A stretch of DNA of 64,000 bases, taken from positions 11,372,501 to 11,436,500 of the forward strand of contig WPIO01000004.1 in assembly GCA_009760855.2 (NCBI GenBank), given 5' to 3'. Below are positions 51,878 through 62,936 of this stretch, piece after piece. The translations under genes and the position numbers were made by a program. The notes beneath the pieces were generated by a model. The model did no database searches. It was not told the DNA's origin and saw only the letters and a list, made by a program, of their open reading frames with translations. This stretch comes from Cristatella mucedo. Lineage: Eukaryota; Bryozoa; Phylactolaemata; Cristatellidae. Numbering within the stretch: the first letter of the stretch is position 1; each line of letters starts with the position of its first letter.

Positions 51878-52954
51878 TGCTGCCACTGCCTCTGCCGACA
51901 CGACTTCTGTATTCGAGCCTGTGCACTACCTTAAACAGGACACACTCAGCCATGCAGCAGCTGAGCAAGAGCTGCTGCGCACCGTGAGCTCACATCACAA
52001 CCTCGCCCCTATCGGCTTCTTGGCTTGCTCGCTACCGAAGCTGCTTGAACAATGACTAACCGTTGCTTGCCCGCACATCGTGGTGACTGGCCATCAAACT
52101 TTACGCGGTTGATAGGATCCTGCATCACACTTTATGAGGCTGGTAGTATCCTACCATCGTAGGCGATTGATTGCCACCCACGGTCGGACGAAAAACAGCA
52201 ATCGAGCCGTGCTCGCGGCTTTGTATTGAACGTGTGGCTTTGTACCGATTACCACTATGTTGCCCAGGCCATGCAACATTTCGCTCCCTCGTCCCGTGCA
52301 CATCCTTGCTCAGCAGGCGAGCAGAGCAAAGTGTAGCCATTGCAAGCAGATAGAGTACCTGCTGAGACTGCTGGGGCTGGACAAGTAGAGCTGGTACTCT
52401 GCTGGTGACAATGCCAAACATGCTGGCCGCAGCAAGCGCACATTAGCAAAGAGTGTCGGTGCTTTAAATTAAATTCATTCGCTCTTACCGTTCGGACCAG
52501 CTTCTATCTATGCTCTCTGGCTGCTGCTGCTTGCTCTGAAGCTTCATTGATCGTAGGGCTGGCACTGGTGTTGCTGTCCGATTTTTTCCCCCGGTAATGC
52601 CCTACTGGTTTTGGTTTTCTGTGCTTGGACCAATAGACAATCACACGCTTTGTCTAGAAGGTGAATCGCTAATTCGTCGGCAGTCGACGATGGTCTGCTG
52701 ATTTTGATGCAGGCTTATGCAGCATTAAGTTCTGTTTGCTTCGACCCATACTTATGTACTTATGTGCACTGCACAAGGTTATTTAACGAAAAGGATGCAT
52801 GGTGGTCAGATGTTACCATCAATGATCCGAATGGCTAAGATAAAGGTCTGTCAAGTTAGTCGCTGCATTCGAAGCATCCCGTTCAGACTTCTGTAACTTT
52901 CTCAGCTGGACAATGAAACGCTTAAAGTTATTTTTAATACAGTTATTTATACTA
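51878..52954. other. 3' UTR and downstream region of the GTPase gene
   Basis: The first poly(A)-signal-like hexamer I see is ATTAAA at 52468-52473, with GT-rich sequence at about 52555-52585. That would give a 3' UTR of roughly 0.6 kb. No further coding exon is recognised. Confidence 0.35.
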
Positions 52955-53015
52955 AAGTCATTGGCGTAGCACCCTAAGAGAACCAGATCCCTACCCAGGT
53001 GCTTTGCATCTTCCT
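52955..53015 (-). mobile_element. SINE2 tail fragment
   Basis: 'gtagcaccctaagagaacc', 'ccctacccaggtgctttgc' is the inverted tail stem-loop with the AGCACC/GGTGCT pair. Confidence 0.65.
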
Positions 53016-53204
53016 TCAAGAGAAGCACTAACTGTGGTTTAATGACATACACCATACCGTTTGGCAGGAATCGTCATCATGTCCGTGAGAAAGTAGACCA
53101 TGTAGTCACAGCTTAAAAAACCAAATCTATATTCATGCGCCTTGCAGCTCGCTGCAAGATTATGGATCGGAAGGGTTAGTGACATGCAAGGTCTAATAAC
53201 AAAA

Positions 53205-53352
53205 ATATAATTCATTTGTGTAGCACCCTTAGAGAATGGTATCTCTATTTAGGTGCTTCACATATGCCACGGGGCTCGAGCCCACCACCTCGGTAATCAA
53301 CTGCATTCTCCTTGACCTTGGTCGTGGCGAGCATCTCGACCACCGGCCCAAA
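53205..53352 (-). mobile_element. SINE2 copy
   Basis: Minus-strand head 'atttgggccggtggtcgag', 'gaggtggtgggctcgagccc', tail 'aagcacctaaatagagatac' and 'ctaagggtgctacacaaatg'. Confidence 0.75.
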
Positions 53353-54119
53353 TCTGCTTAAACAAGAATGCAAAGGCAAATAAGCAACATTCTTAGACCA
53401 TTATCCAAAAACATACAGAGCAGTATACTCAGAGCCAGTGGCTAGTAGGTCCACTGGCTATAACGTGGACTGAATTGTGCACAAGTAAGCAAGTGAAGCA
53501 CGCGGGAATAAAAAAAAAGACAAGTTCACTACGGCTCAGTTATAGCTAAGCAGAACATTTGCATTTTAGCTGAGACTTGATGATGCGAAGTCATTGCAGC
53601 TGGTGACAGAAGCCGGAGTTACAGACTTCCGGTGGATACTAACGGAAGGCGAGATCACCAAAAGATTAAAATTTAGTTCGAGGAAGAGTGAGAGACGAAG
53701 AGCATGCAGGAATGACGCTGCAGTTTTGCAGATATTACAGTGAGGGGCTAGAGTCCATAATTCACTGTATCGTACCTACGAATAATTTTGGAGAACTTCT
53801 CTACTGAGTCGTCTTAGGGATTAGCGGGCACGATCATTTTTCGAGAGTAATTAAAAGGCGTTCAATTTCGGAAATTCTTTTTTAGACTATTAATCCGTTA
53901 TTTAACTATTTCTCTGTAAAATGTAGGCTTCGCCATGGCTACAATGGATAGACATGACCTAAAGCAATCCTGAAATGCTAAGTGACAGACCGTTAGACCT
54001 AACTTTCAGGGCTTTTTCAGCTGACGTTTAGTATTCCTTGCTATCTTAAGGTTCTAGTAAACCAAAATTGTCTGGGTGGATACGAACCTGTCTATAAGTG
54101 AGAGGCGAAAACTCATCTA
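53353..54119. other. Non-genic stretch
   Basis: No gene recognised. Confidence 0.4.
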
Positions 54120-54850
54120 CGTCCTCCGCTTTCATCGTGTACTAGCATGCTGATCAAAACCCAATACATTCCAAGGAGAATGAAACCCATGTGTGATCAG
54201 ACGTGCTTGAAGGGCTTACGATAGGATCGATAAGATCAATCGCAAGAGAAAATCTGGTTAAGCGATTATTGACGTCTAGGTGCTTGCTCGTTTGTACTGA
54301 GGCAGAACGACTCGAACAATGAAACCATGCTACAGCACGTCGGATCAGATGGGCAATTGAGATGAATACTAAAATCACCCAGAATGTGATTTCAGTGATA
54401 CAAAAAAGGGCGATTCCTTAGGGCAAAGAATTGAGAGAAAGTCAGAAAAGTCGAAGATTAATCTTTCATTGCTACCTGGTGGCAGATAAATACTGAAACT
54501 ATTAGCAACTTACCGCTAGTTAGACAGAGGACCACAGACTCAAATGCTTAGTGATAAGGAGCCGAGAAGCTTTGAAAGAGGTGCCGGCGAAAGTGGCTAC
54601 TCCACCACCAGGTTTTAATGATGTCGTCATTTAAAAGAAATAAGAATCACTCTGATGTAGCACTGACTATAGCCCAACAGTTCTGCCCGATCTCAAAACA
54701 GTGGAGCGTCCTGTCGAGTATCAGGATGCTAACAACTAGCGGTTGATTGCACGTAGAGTGGGCATTCAATTTCGCTAGCGTAGTCGAGATGGAGCTGAAG
54801 CTGACGTCAGCGACATGCTTGATCTTGTGCCTCTGGAATTCCAGCAAATT
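54120..54850 (-). mobile_element. LINE endonuclease-domain remnant (pseudogene)
   Basis: Minus-strand pieces in order: 'LAKLNAHSTCNQPLVVSILI' (start of the apurinic-type endonuclease fold, matching 'LNARS..NK'), 'FESVVLCLTSGKLLIVSIYL' + 'PPGS', 'DFSDFLSILCPKESP', and 'DLIDPIVSPSSTSDHTWVSF' (matching the '.SDH..V.F' catalytic block). Stops and shifts interrupt it. It shows that the LINE family encodes an APE-type endonuclease. Confidence 0.65.
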
Positions 54851-57300
54851 GCAGACCTCTCTTTAGTTGCTGTCTGAAAGGTGGGAGAGTGTTAAGTGGG
54901 TTTTTTCTCACCTTGGTGAATTGTGGCCTCTTGATGGTAGTATCACGTCACCTTTTAGCTTGCAGCCACCGCCGCTACGGTGTCGTACAGTTGCACTGGG
55001 CCGCAGCTCGTACAATATTGTCATCCATGCACAGGCGATCTTCTCACCGTCAAGTTTTGAGCCGGTCACACATTCGAGGTCTGGAACCCACGGCGATAGC
55101 TTGGTGATCACGTGGCCAGCGTGCCAATTTTATGTGGAAGCGGCAGTCTCTTGTCAGTCTTCTAGTTTAAGTTTGCTTAGTCACCTGATCTCCTGCATGT
55201 GGAGGATTCTTTCCTCTTTTAATTCTGCACTGGAAGCAGAGTAGAGGGCCCATGTGCTCTGCTTTACCGGCTGCGTCATTCAGTATGAAAACCAGCAATC
55301 TGCTGCTGCCGACAGAAGTTAATCTATGCTAAGCTAATCTTGAGCTGAAAGGGTACTAAAACACTCCAATAGGATGTCGTGGCACTAAAGAAAGAAGACT
55401 GTGTTATGTTGTCATCGGAAGTGTTGCAAGAGAACAGATCTATTCCACAACAACTCAATGCCCTAATGAAGAGAGGTGAGTCTCTCACGGGAGGGGTGGG
55501 CCGGAAAGATACTGTAGACCAGTGTAAGAAATGCCCCAGCCATGCGAAATCACCAAGCTCTCAAAAATGACGTCGGAATAGGTGGACAGTGCCAGTGGGC
55601 AAGGATCCTCGTCTGTGATGACGGAGCAAGAATTTTTATCAGGGGAGAAGAGACCTTCAATTATTTATATGTTTCATGTTATATGTTATATGTTAATATA
55701 TAGGCTCAAGACCCTCAAAGCATTTTAAGCAGGCTGAGCTAGACCAGCAGCTAATGACAAACTACAGCGTAACAATATAGTGTTTACTCGATCGAACTCG
55801 GTAGTTGCTCATTGAGTGCTATTAAGACGTAATTTCTTCATTGTCGATGGTCGGGGTGTATGAATAGGGTTCGGCCCAGCTTGCTGCCCCACTGTATGGA
55901 GCTCGGTAAATGCTCCTCTGCCTCCACTCGCTCGGCCACTGGGCTTCATGCTATCGCAGTAACTTGAAGCTACCATCATCGAAATTAGAGGCTCGACTGA
56001 CGCCAACTCACCCATTTTGACTAATGTAGCCCGATATGGTTAATGGCAAATCGTTCAATAATTAGCTGGCGATAGTCACCCGTAGTAAATGTAATCCACG
56101 AATGCTACACTTGCTGTCTGCAGCTGAAACCTTAACGAAATGGTAGTCTAGTAGCGCCACTAGTTCTCACTGAATCTCTTCCAGATTGCCGAAGAAATTC
56201 AGCACTAACAACTGCAACTTACTCGGTCGGTTCCTTGTTGCAGACTCGCGCTGCTTCGCTGACTCGCCGCGATGCTCGCTCTCGATCTACTAAGCAAAAA
56301 GAAGTGCTCATGCGTGTCCCTAATCGCTAGGGTCTAAGCCGACCGCTAGCACAGTAAGCCTTTTCATGCGGCTGCTGTCTTCAGCAGGCAGCCCGGGGCG
56401 CCGACATGTGACCTGGCCCGAATGGCATAGTGGACCAGCTGCTCATGACCCGATACGGCACAATTGGCAAATTTGCCTGCTAGAAAAGCTTGCTTGTCTG
56501 GCCGACCGCTGGCGTGATTCAGCGCTCACGCCAGAGACTTGAGCACTATGCAGCATTAATGACGTGTACATTCGCTGGCCAGGCGGTCTGGCAGCAGGCA
56601 TGACTGGGCATGAACCAGTGTTCTCGGGAGGCTGTCGCCATAGCTCGCATGCCCGACTGACCTCAGCCGCCGACGTATCGGCATTTCAGTTTGCTTCTGC
56701 CGGCTGCTGCAGTGACAGCCAGCAGAAGCAAACTGATGCAGCTGCCCCCATCCTCCCCGCACTTGCTAGATCCTCAGCTGAATTCGGCTTGCTCTCAGCA
56801 AAAGCAGAATACTTGTGTATTGTGGCGGGCTCGCGAATTTCCTCCTCCGAGGTAGCCACGGGCCGGCTCTGAAAGAGACGCAGCGACTATATGTGCAGGG
56901 AGAGGGTAAGCAACCCGCAGGGCCAGCCAATGTCTGCCGAACGGCCTGCTGGCCGAAATGACGCACCGACCTACCAATTATCGGCTGCCTCTGGCAAAGT
57001 GAAGGTCTGGCCACTCACCTTCATCCCGAATACGTTTCCAGTAGCTGCTGTAATTGTATTGATTGCTAGAGATGCTCAGATACTGACTGACGATGGTGTA
57101 AGTTACCATCTTTGGGCAATGTGTGGCTCCATAAAATGCAAATACTACACCGACGACATAAGCCAGCTATCCTGAAGATGCATCAATTTATTACAGCGTT
57201 TAGGGAGTCCATTGATTCGCCCTTTAACTGGTTGTGTGTGCTGACACTGTGCATGCTGCAACTAACTATAGCTGCATGCTGACGCCGTGCATGTCACCCC
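54851..57300. other. Non-genic stretch
   Basis: Open frames up to 125 codons (54867-55244, plus) without recognisable domains. That frame may be antisense to LINE-derived sequence. A hairpin at 56687-56735 is listed separately. Confidence 0.35.
56687..56735. repeat. Long hairpin, 14-bp perfect outer stem
   Basis: CAGTTTGCTTCTGC pairs with GCAGAAGCAAACTG. One mismatch follows, then GGCTG/CAGCC. The loop is about 9 nt. Confidence 0.85.
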
Positions 57301-57450
57301 TTACCATGTTATGCTTGTTGTCATTGAGTATGCTACCACTAACCATTTTATCGTGCTTCCTTTGCAGCAAATGTAAAGTGCCCAGAAAGAGATCGAGTTC
57401 TCTGAGGGTGCTATATTAAATGTATTATTATTGCTATTACTATTATTCCT
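57301..57450 (+). mobile_element. LINE family 1 3' end (solo)
   Basis: 'gctaccactaaccattttat', 'gcagcaaatgtaaagtgcc', 'agttctctgagggtgctat', (ATT)n tail. Confidence 0.78.
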
Positions 57451-57748
57451 TTACTTATTTAGCCAGTCAGAAGCACTAGCCTGGTTTGAGGACAGCACTG
57501 CAACAGGAAATACAGAGAGCATACAATAATGTGAGAACGTGCCCCACCCCGTGATAAACCAAGGGAAAAAATAGTAGCAAGTAAATCTTGATACGGATGC
57601 TTGATATGAGATAACAGAAGCTAGCAGTAAGTTTTCTATAGCTTCCAGCAGTTTTTGACACATATTGAATCCTGAAGCCTTACTTTCTGTCAGGAAATAT
57701 TACTTGGCTGAAAGATGTTGCCTCCGTGTGATGGGAGCTGCTTTATCC

Positions 57749-58400
57749 TAATAATAATAATAATAATGAGGCTTTTTTAAAGCACCCTTAGAGAACTAAA
57801 TATCTTTATAGACACTTTGCACGTGCTGCAAAGAAAGCATGTCAATACATGAGTGAGCTGTGCTCATTGTCAGCATGCATAAGCACAGAAACAACAATTC
57901 ACACGGACCCAGCCAATGCTATGAGTTACAGGTGGATTATTTAGCTCCTTATTATATGCGGTCAAGTCAGGGGATGTCGGGAAGTCAGTCAAGAGTGAGC
58001 TTTGGGCTTTGGGAGCAAACAAACTAAAGGCGAAATCTCCAAGGAATTTGGGGGTTGGTTAAAGACACAGCTAAACGACTTCAGTCAGATGAGTCGATAG
58101 TGTGATGCCTACCCTAGTGGGTAATTAGTTCTGTTAGGTAGACTGAAGCCAGAGGATCGATCCATAGGGGACCTAAAACTGAGTGACTACACCTTAAAGC
58201 TGACACGCTGCTTGATAGGGAGCCAGTGCGTGTCGGTGTGAAGAGACTAATGTGGCAGTTGCAAAATTTACATAAAAAAGCCGGTTGCAGAGTTTTGCAC
58301 CGATAGCAAGTGCTATTGCGTGGGCCGAAATACCTGCCAGTAGTGAGTTACAACAGTCAAGGAGGGATGCTACAGAAGCTTGGACCAAGTCGGGTATAAT
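57749..58400 (-). mobile_element. LINE family 1, 3' part of a nested copy
   Basis: (AAT)n, a decayed stem-loop ('agcacccttagagaac'), 3' UTR, then C-terminal coding remnants ('LDCCNSLLAGISAHAI' near 58350). It is interrupted at about 58400 by a LINE family 2 insertion. Confidence 0.75.
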
Positions 58401-58720
58401 CTAATGCAAGGTAATGCAGTTTAATGAAACGTAGTGTGTCTTCATCTGTAACTCAACCACACCACAGAGACTGAGCCGATGTTCGATAGAATTTTTTCTA
58501 AAGCACTCTCAAAGCTTGAGCAGCTTCCGGTATGCATACGGTAGCCAACAGACTTCCTTTCACGAAGCAAAGAGAAAGTGAGAAGCATAGCTACGTCAGG
58601 AGGGCAGTGAAGGGAAAGAGTAGTATGCAAGTGACAGATCAGGACTGCTGGAGAGGGTTTGCCACTGTCGGCAGCAGGAGAAGAGATGTAATTGCGTCTG
58701 TGGAAACCCTAGTTTTTCCA
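58401..58720 (-). mobile_element. LINE family 2 3' end inserted into LINE family 1
   Basis: 'catctgtaactcaaccacac', 'ttccggtatgcatacggtag', 'ccaacagacttcc', 'agagaaagtgagaagcatag'. The host LINE sequence resumes at about 58721 ('gctgcaaagctcaaagtagg'). Confidence 0.72.
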
Positions 58721-58771
58721 GTGCTGCAAAGCTCAAAGTAGGCAGACTTGACTGTGGAGCTGATTTGGTCG
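58721..58771 (-). mobile_element. LINE family 1, middle piece of the nested copy
   Basis: 'aagctcaaagtaggcagact' and 'tgtggagctgatttggtcg' align with 'gaagctgaaaataggcagc' and 'gtggagctgatttggtcg' of the 48.5 kb copy. Confidence 0.75.
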
Positions 58772-58945
58772 CCTGGTGCCGTGATGGCACACTAGACAAG
58801 GTGGCTGCACTTCACGACCTCGGTCCTGAGGTCGTGGGTGCGAATCCTGCGGTGGGCGATTCTTTATTGCCGCTGCAGGCGGTAGTGATAGCCGTAAAGG
58901 CTCTCCTGTCGCTATACAAAAGAGGCTGTTGAATTAGCTAGTATT
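58772..58945 (+). mobile_element. SINE1 copy inserted into LINE family 1
   Basis: Full-length-looking: 'ggtgccgtgatggcacact', 'cacgacctcggtcctgagg', 'tcgtgggtgcgaatcctgcg', 'gtagtgatagccgtaaagg', 'aaaagaggctgttgaattag'. Confidence 0.85.
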
Positions 58946-59790
58946 TAGTCTTTTGAACAAGATGTCCAGATTTTTTGCAGATGCTACATGAGACAGGCTA
59001 GCCATGCCCAAAATTGAGGGCTGGGTTTTTCGATTTCTGAGTCACACTAGGTTTGCTCATAACTAATAAGTTGATTTTACCTCCACTCAATTTGAGAAAG
59101 CTTGGTCCCTTCCAGGTCCAAATTCAAGCTATACAGAAAGTGAGAGAAGGAGAGAGAGTTGAGAGAATTTGATGTTTTGGAAGGTAGAGAGAGGTCAAAA
59201 CATAGCTGTTTTTGTCATCTGCCTAAAAAACACAAATTGTCCTTGGCGATTACATCGGCAGGAGGGTGAATATAAATTGTGAAAAGAAGTAAAGAAAGTA
59301 CCGATTTCTAGGATATACCATACTTTGAAGGCTCTTCGGATTACTGTTGCCTGATCACAGTAGTACTCTGAGGTTTACCATAGGATCTAAACCATAGCAG
59401 CGCAGAGCCAGTGATCTAGATGAGAGGCGCTCAAAAAGGACTCGGCGATCAATATTATCAAACGGAACAAAAGATTCGGCAAAATAAACAGACTCTACCT
59501 AAGTAAGCACTCCTTAGAAGGTCGTTATATACTCGCAGCAGTGCTGATTCTGTCGAGTGACTTGCTCTAAAAACTTAATTGCAAAGTTTCAAGTTTCGAA
59601 ATATGAGCTTAACTGGTCTGCCATCGCTCATTTCATTGTCTTTGATAGGAACGCCAGTTGGGATACTGGGTAGAAGTTATTTAAGTTCTCTTAGTCCCAT
59701 GTTGCCTTCCTAATGAGTGATCAACCTCCAGCTGACATGATATGCCCCAGTGGCTCAGCAAGATAATCAAGACACCTAGCTACGCTTGTC
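58946..59790 (-). mobile_element. LINE family 1 reverse-transcriptase part of the nested copy
   Basis: Minus-strand pieces: 'FRASHSTESALLRVYNDLLR' (about 59560-59500), 'SALLWFRSYG' (about 59400), 'LLFTIYIHPPADVIAKDN' (about 59280-59230). This is the classic palm region of an L2-type reverse transcriptase. Stops and shifts make it a pseudogene. Confidence 0.75.
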
Positions 59791-60299
59791 TTCTCCAAAC
59801 TGTCTGCTTGATACGACAGCAATGCTGTAATCGTCTATTGATCTGCTGCAATGTAGCGGATTAATCAAGAAAATCTCAATTAACGTGCTCTGTTGATGCG
59901 GCAGAGTTGAGTAGATATTTCGCCGCTGCATGGCTGTGCTTCATAGCGAGGAAGAGACTCATCGGACTGTAGTAAACGTATCTTCGAACTACTTACTTGG
60001 TTATTCATACACCGTCAACACCTGACCGAAGTGCTCCCTTTACACAAGTGCCACATGCTCAATTACCTAACCTGTGCTCGGCATGCTGTTGGCATCAATA
60101 AATATATGCCACTACTTCAAGCTCAGTAATTCCGTTGAGGAATGTCGAGAACACCAACAGTTCGATACCTAAAAGCTATCACCAGGTTTCACTTCGAGTA
60201 AGGTGTAAGCCTGCTCGGTTGGCCAATAGATCACATCTACCCAAACTGCCGAAAACCTTGGTCTTCCGTTCACACAGAATGAAGCAAACTTTTGGCGAA
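59791..60299. other. Non-genic stretch
   Basis: No gene or repeat recognised. Confidence 0.4.
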
Positions 60300-60455
60300 T
60301 ACTAGGTAAGGCGGTTGCTTTTCACGACCTCGGTCCCGAGCTCGTGGGTTCAAATCCTGCGGTGGGCGATCCTTTATTGCTGCTGCAAGCGGTGGTGATA
60401 GCCGTATAGACTCTTCTGTCACTATACAAAAGAGGCTGCTGAATCAGCTAGTCCA
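60300..60455 (+). mobile_element. SINE1 copy, 5'-truncated
   Basis: 'tttcacgacctcggtcccg', 'tcgtgggttcaaatcctgcg', 'gcaagcggtggtgatagccg', 'aaaagaggctgctgaatcag'. Confidence 0.8.
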
Positions 60456-60594
60456 CAGGGCCTTCAAACTTGTTGATTTTGAACTTTACCCTTTTCTGTC
60501 TGGCTCTAATGAGTTAATTGTCTAGGTAGTTGGTCTTCATCGAACGTAACTTCCGTACCTAAAAACCGTTAACCAGTCCATTGTATCGCGTTTA

Positions 60595-60682
60595 TATTTC
60601 CATTTTTTTTCAAGCACACTTAATCCACAGCACCTGGGTCTTCTACCACTATATAAACGAGGTTGTGGAGTCAGCTAACTTT
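60595..60682 (+). mobile_element. SINE1 3' end fragment, copy A
   Basis: 'tttcaagcacacttaatcc' then 'cttctaccactatataaacg' and 'aggttgtggagtcagctaac'. The same combination recurs at 61.8 kb. Confidence 0.6.
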
Positions 60683-61775
60683 AACTTGTTTGCAAATGGA
60701 TGCAAATGGTGCAATGTACAAAACCGGTCTTACAAAAGCAGCAACATGGGAAACATAAGAGCAGCAATTTTTTATGACAGATGGCTGTTCACTGACGACG
60801 AGGCTTCGTGTCTCTCTTTGCGGCTTTTCTTTATGTTGGCATCGTTTAAGTTGACAGAAAAAAGCCCTCTGACAGGACTCATTTTGCCAAGGACCTAGAG
60901 CGGCCTTTGCACTGAGCGCTCTCGTTCTGCCAGCGCCATCTATCGAGACGCGGCCCTAATTACGCGAGCGATAGCTGCCGGTAGGGTGCACATGTAGCCC
61001 GCTCTGTGGCTGTCGAATAGACTTGTCTGCGTTATGGATACAGACTTGTTGTTTTAAGGTGTGAGCGCTCTTTATCGCTGCCTTGTTCCACTATTGTTGG
61101 CTTACCTGCGTGCATTAATCGTGCACTTTCAAAGTCGCTAGCCGAGCTGCAAGGTTCAGGCATCGCCAGTATTCGACGTGCGTCGGCTGAGAACTACGCC
61201 ACGAACGCAGCGTCGCGAGCGCTGCGTCGTTCGTGGCGTAGTTCTTACCGGACGTGGAAGCCGCACACCATTTTTGTAATAACAGTCCTTTAAAGAAACT
61301 TGTGAGTCACGACCAGCACTCCGCCGGCTGCCCCCCGGAATTTAGCCGAACAGCCCGAATAGTCCGATGCCCAGCTGGTCGCTGGTTTTAACAAGTGCTG
61401 GCTGGCGAACGTGAAACTTGTTACTCGGAAGCACCTTAAAAGTGATTGGCATGCCAATGCACTGTACTAGAGTCTACTTTCACAGCAGTCACCCGGTGAT
61501 TTGTACCATTGTATTTAATGAACACATTAGCCTTTGGGTGAGCCCCACTTAGTCTGCCTGTCTAACGGGAATCAGCCTCAGTTCCAGCATTGGCCGCACA
61601 TGCCTCGAGGTAAATGGAGGCTTGAAGTGTTACAATCGCATTCGGACCTGCACCCGCGAAAGGGGAATCGTGAAAACATGGCATTAAAGCTTGCTAACCG
61701 TGAGGTTTAACCAAGCTGTGGGAGTGCAGTAAACAGAAAGCCGAGTGAGAAATTTGCAAACCGTCAAGATCGTGT
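60683..61775. other. Non-genic stretch with a hairpin
   Basis: The open frame 60581-60898 has no recognisable domain. Hairpin 61190-61245 is listed separately. Confidence 0.4.
61190..61245. repeat. Long GC-rich hairpin
   Basis: AGAACTACGCCACGAACG pairs perfectly with CGTTCGTGGCGTAGTTCT. With a 3-nt bulge the stem continues through CAGCG/CGCTG, giving a stem of more than 20 bp around a short loop. Confidence 0.88.
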
Positions 61776-61868
61776 TTATTTTCCCTTTTTTTCAAGCATA
61801 CCTAATCCACAGCACCGTAAGGAGTCTTCTACCACTATATAAACGAGGTTGTGGAGTCAGCTAACTAT
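61776..61868 (+). mobile_element. SINE1 3' end fragment, copy B
   Basis: 'ttttcaagcatacctaatcc' then 'cttctaccactatataaacg' and 'aggttgtggagtcagctaac'. It shares its unusual 5' junction with copy A, so the two descend from one duplicated fragment. Confidence 0.6.
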
Positions 61869-61890
61869 CATCTGTATCAGCAAATCATCT

Positions 61891-61892
<2 letters not shown>

Positions 61893-61955
<63 letters not shown>

Positions 61956-61968
61956 TATATATATAAAG
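61893..61968. repeat. (AT)n-(TG)n microsatellite
   Basis: AT then TG dinucleotide tracts, then a short TATATA. Confidence 0.95.
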
Positions 61969-62164
61969 GACTTGCATCTAGGTATTTACATTCGGATGTC
62001 TTTTTTTGAAGTCAGATAAACCAAGAGGACTCAGTGGGCTGAGAAAATTTCTAAAGTGTACTCAAAGCTTAAGCAACTTGTGGTAAGCAATCAAAATCCA
62101 GCATTGGCATCCATTTTACGCAGCAACAAAAAATGTCGAAGCGTGGCAGAATTAGGGGGACCGC

Positions 62165-62560
62165 TAAGAAATGTAATGTATCTCCATCAGTAACTCCATA
62201 AAGTCATAAAGACCATGTGGGTGTTACGCAGGAGAGTTTTGTATAGCGCACTCATAGCCTAAGCGGCTTTCGGTACGCATTCGGTAGCCAACAGACTTCG
62301 TCTCACACAATAAAGAGAAAGTGGGAAGCATAGCAGAGTCAAAAGAGCAGTTGAGGTAGTGAGTAGCATAGAAGTAGCAGTTCAGGACCGCTGAAAAAGA
62401 TGTGCCATAGTCGGCAGTTGGAGAGTAGTTGTCGTTGCGTAAGAAAGATAAATAGTGTACAACTAGCTGTGAGGGACTCTGAGGGGCACTGAAAATGTGT
62501 GCCCTTTCATTTGCATATCAATTTCGGCATCGAGTTCTACAATCTGGGATCTGCAGAACA
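62165..62560 (-). mobile_element. LINE family 2 3' end and C-terminal edge
   Basis: 'cagtaactccataaagtc', 'gcggctttcggtacgcattc', 'ggtagccaacagacttcg', 'gccatagtcggcagttgg', then 'gatctgcagaacagaagcc', which matches the C-terminal coding edge of the 16.9 kb copy ('gatctgcagagtaaaagct'). Confidence 0.7.
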
Positions 62561-62784
62561 GAAGCCTGTGTAGCCAGGAGCCTCAAGGAGAAAGATTTGG
62601 CTCGCCTCTAATATTCTATTGTATTGTATCGTTTATTGCCTCGAAAGCCCGCCCACAGTCCAACATGACGACATTATGGCTCAGACAGAATTTTGGAGTG
62701 CTTCTATTGTTCGATAGGGACCCGGCAGGTCCGTCAGCAGATCGACTCGTGGATGAATACCTTGTGTTTTAAGTAAATTAAAGA

Positions 62785-62855
62785 GCACCTGATTCAGCAG
62801 CCTTATTTATATAGCTGTAGAGGAGCATCCGTGGCTATCATCCTGCTTCTTTTAC
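62785..62855 (-). mobile_element. SINE1 3' end fragment
   Basis: 'gattcagcagccttatttat', 'agctgtagaggagcatccg', 'tggctatcatcctgc' is the inverted family 3' half. Confidence 0.55.
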
Positions 62856-62936
62856 ACCCGAAAACTGAAAACTGAACTGTCTTGTCAGTCAGACCCAGAA
62901 ACATATCAGTAAGACGACTGAAAACTTGCTAGCCAA

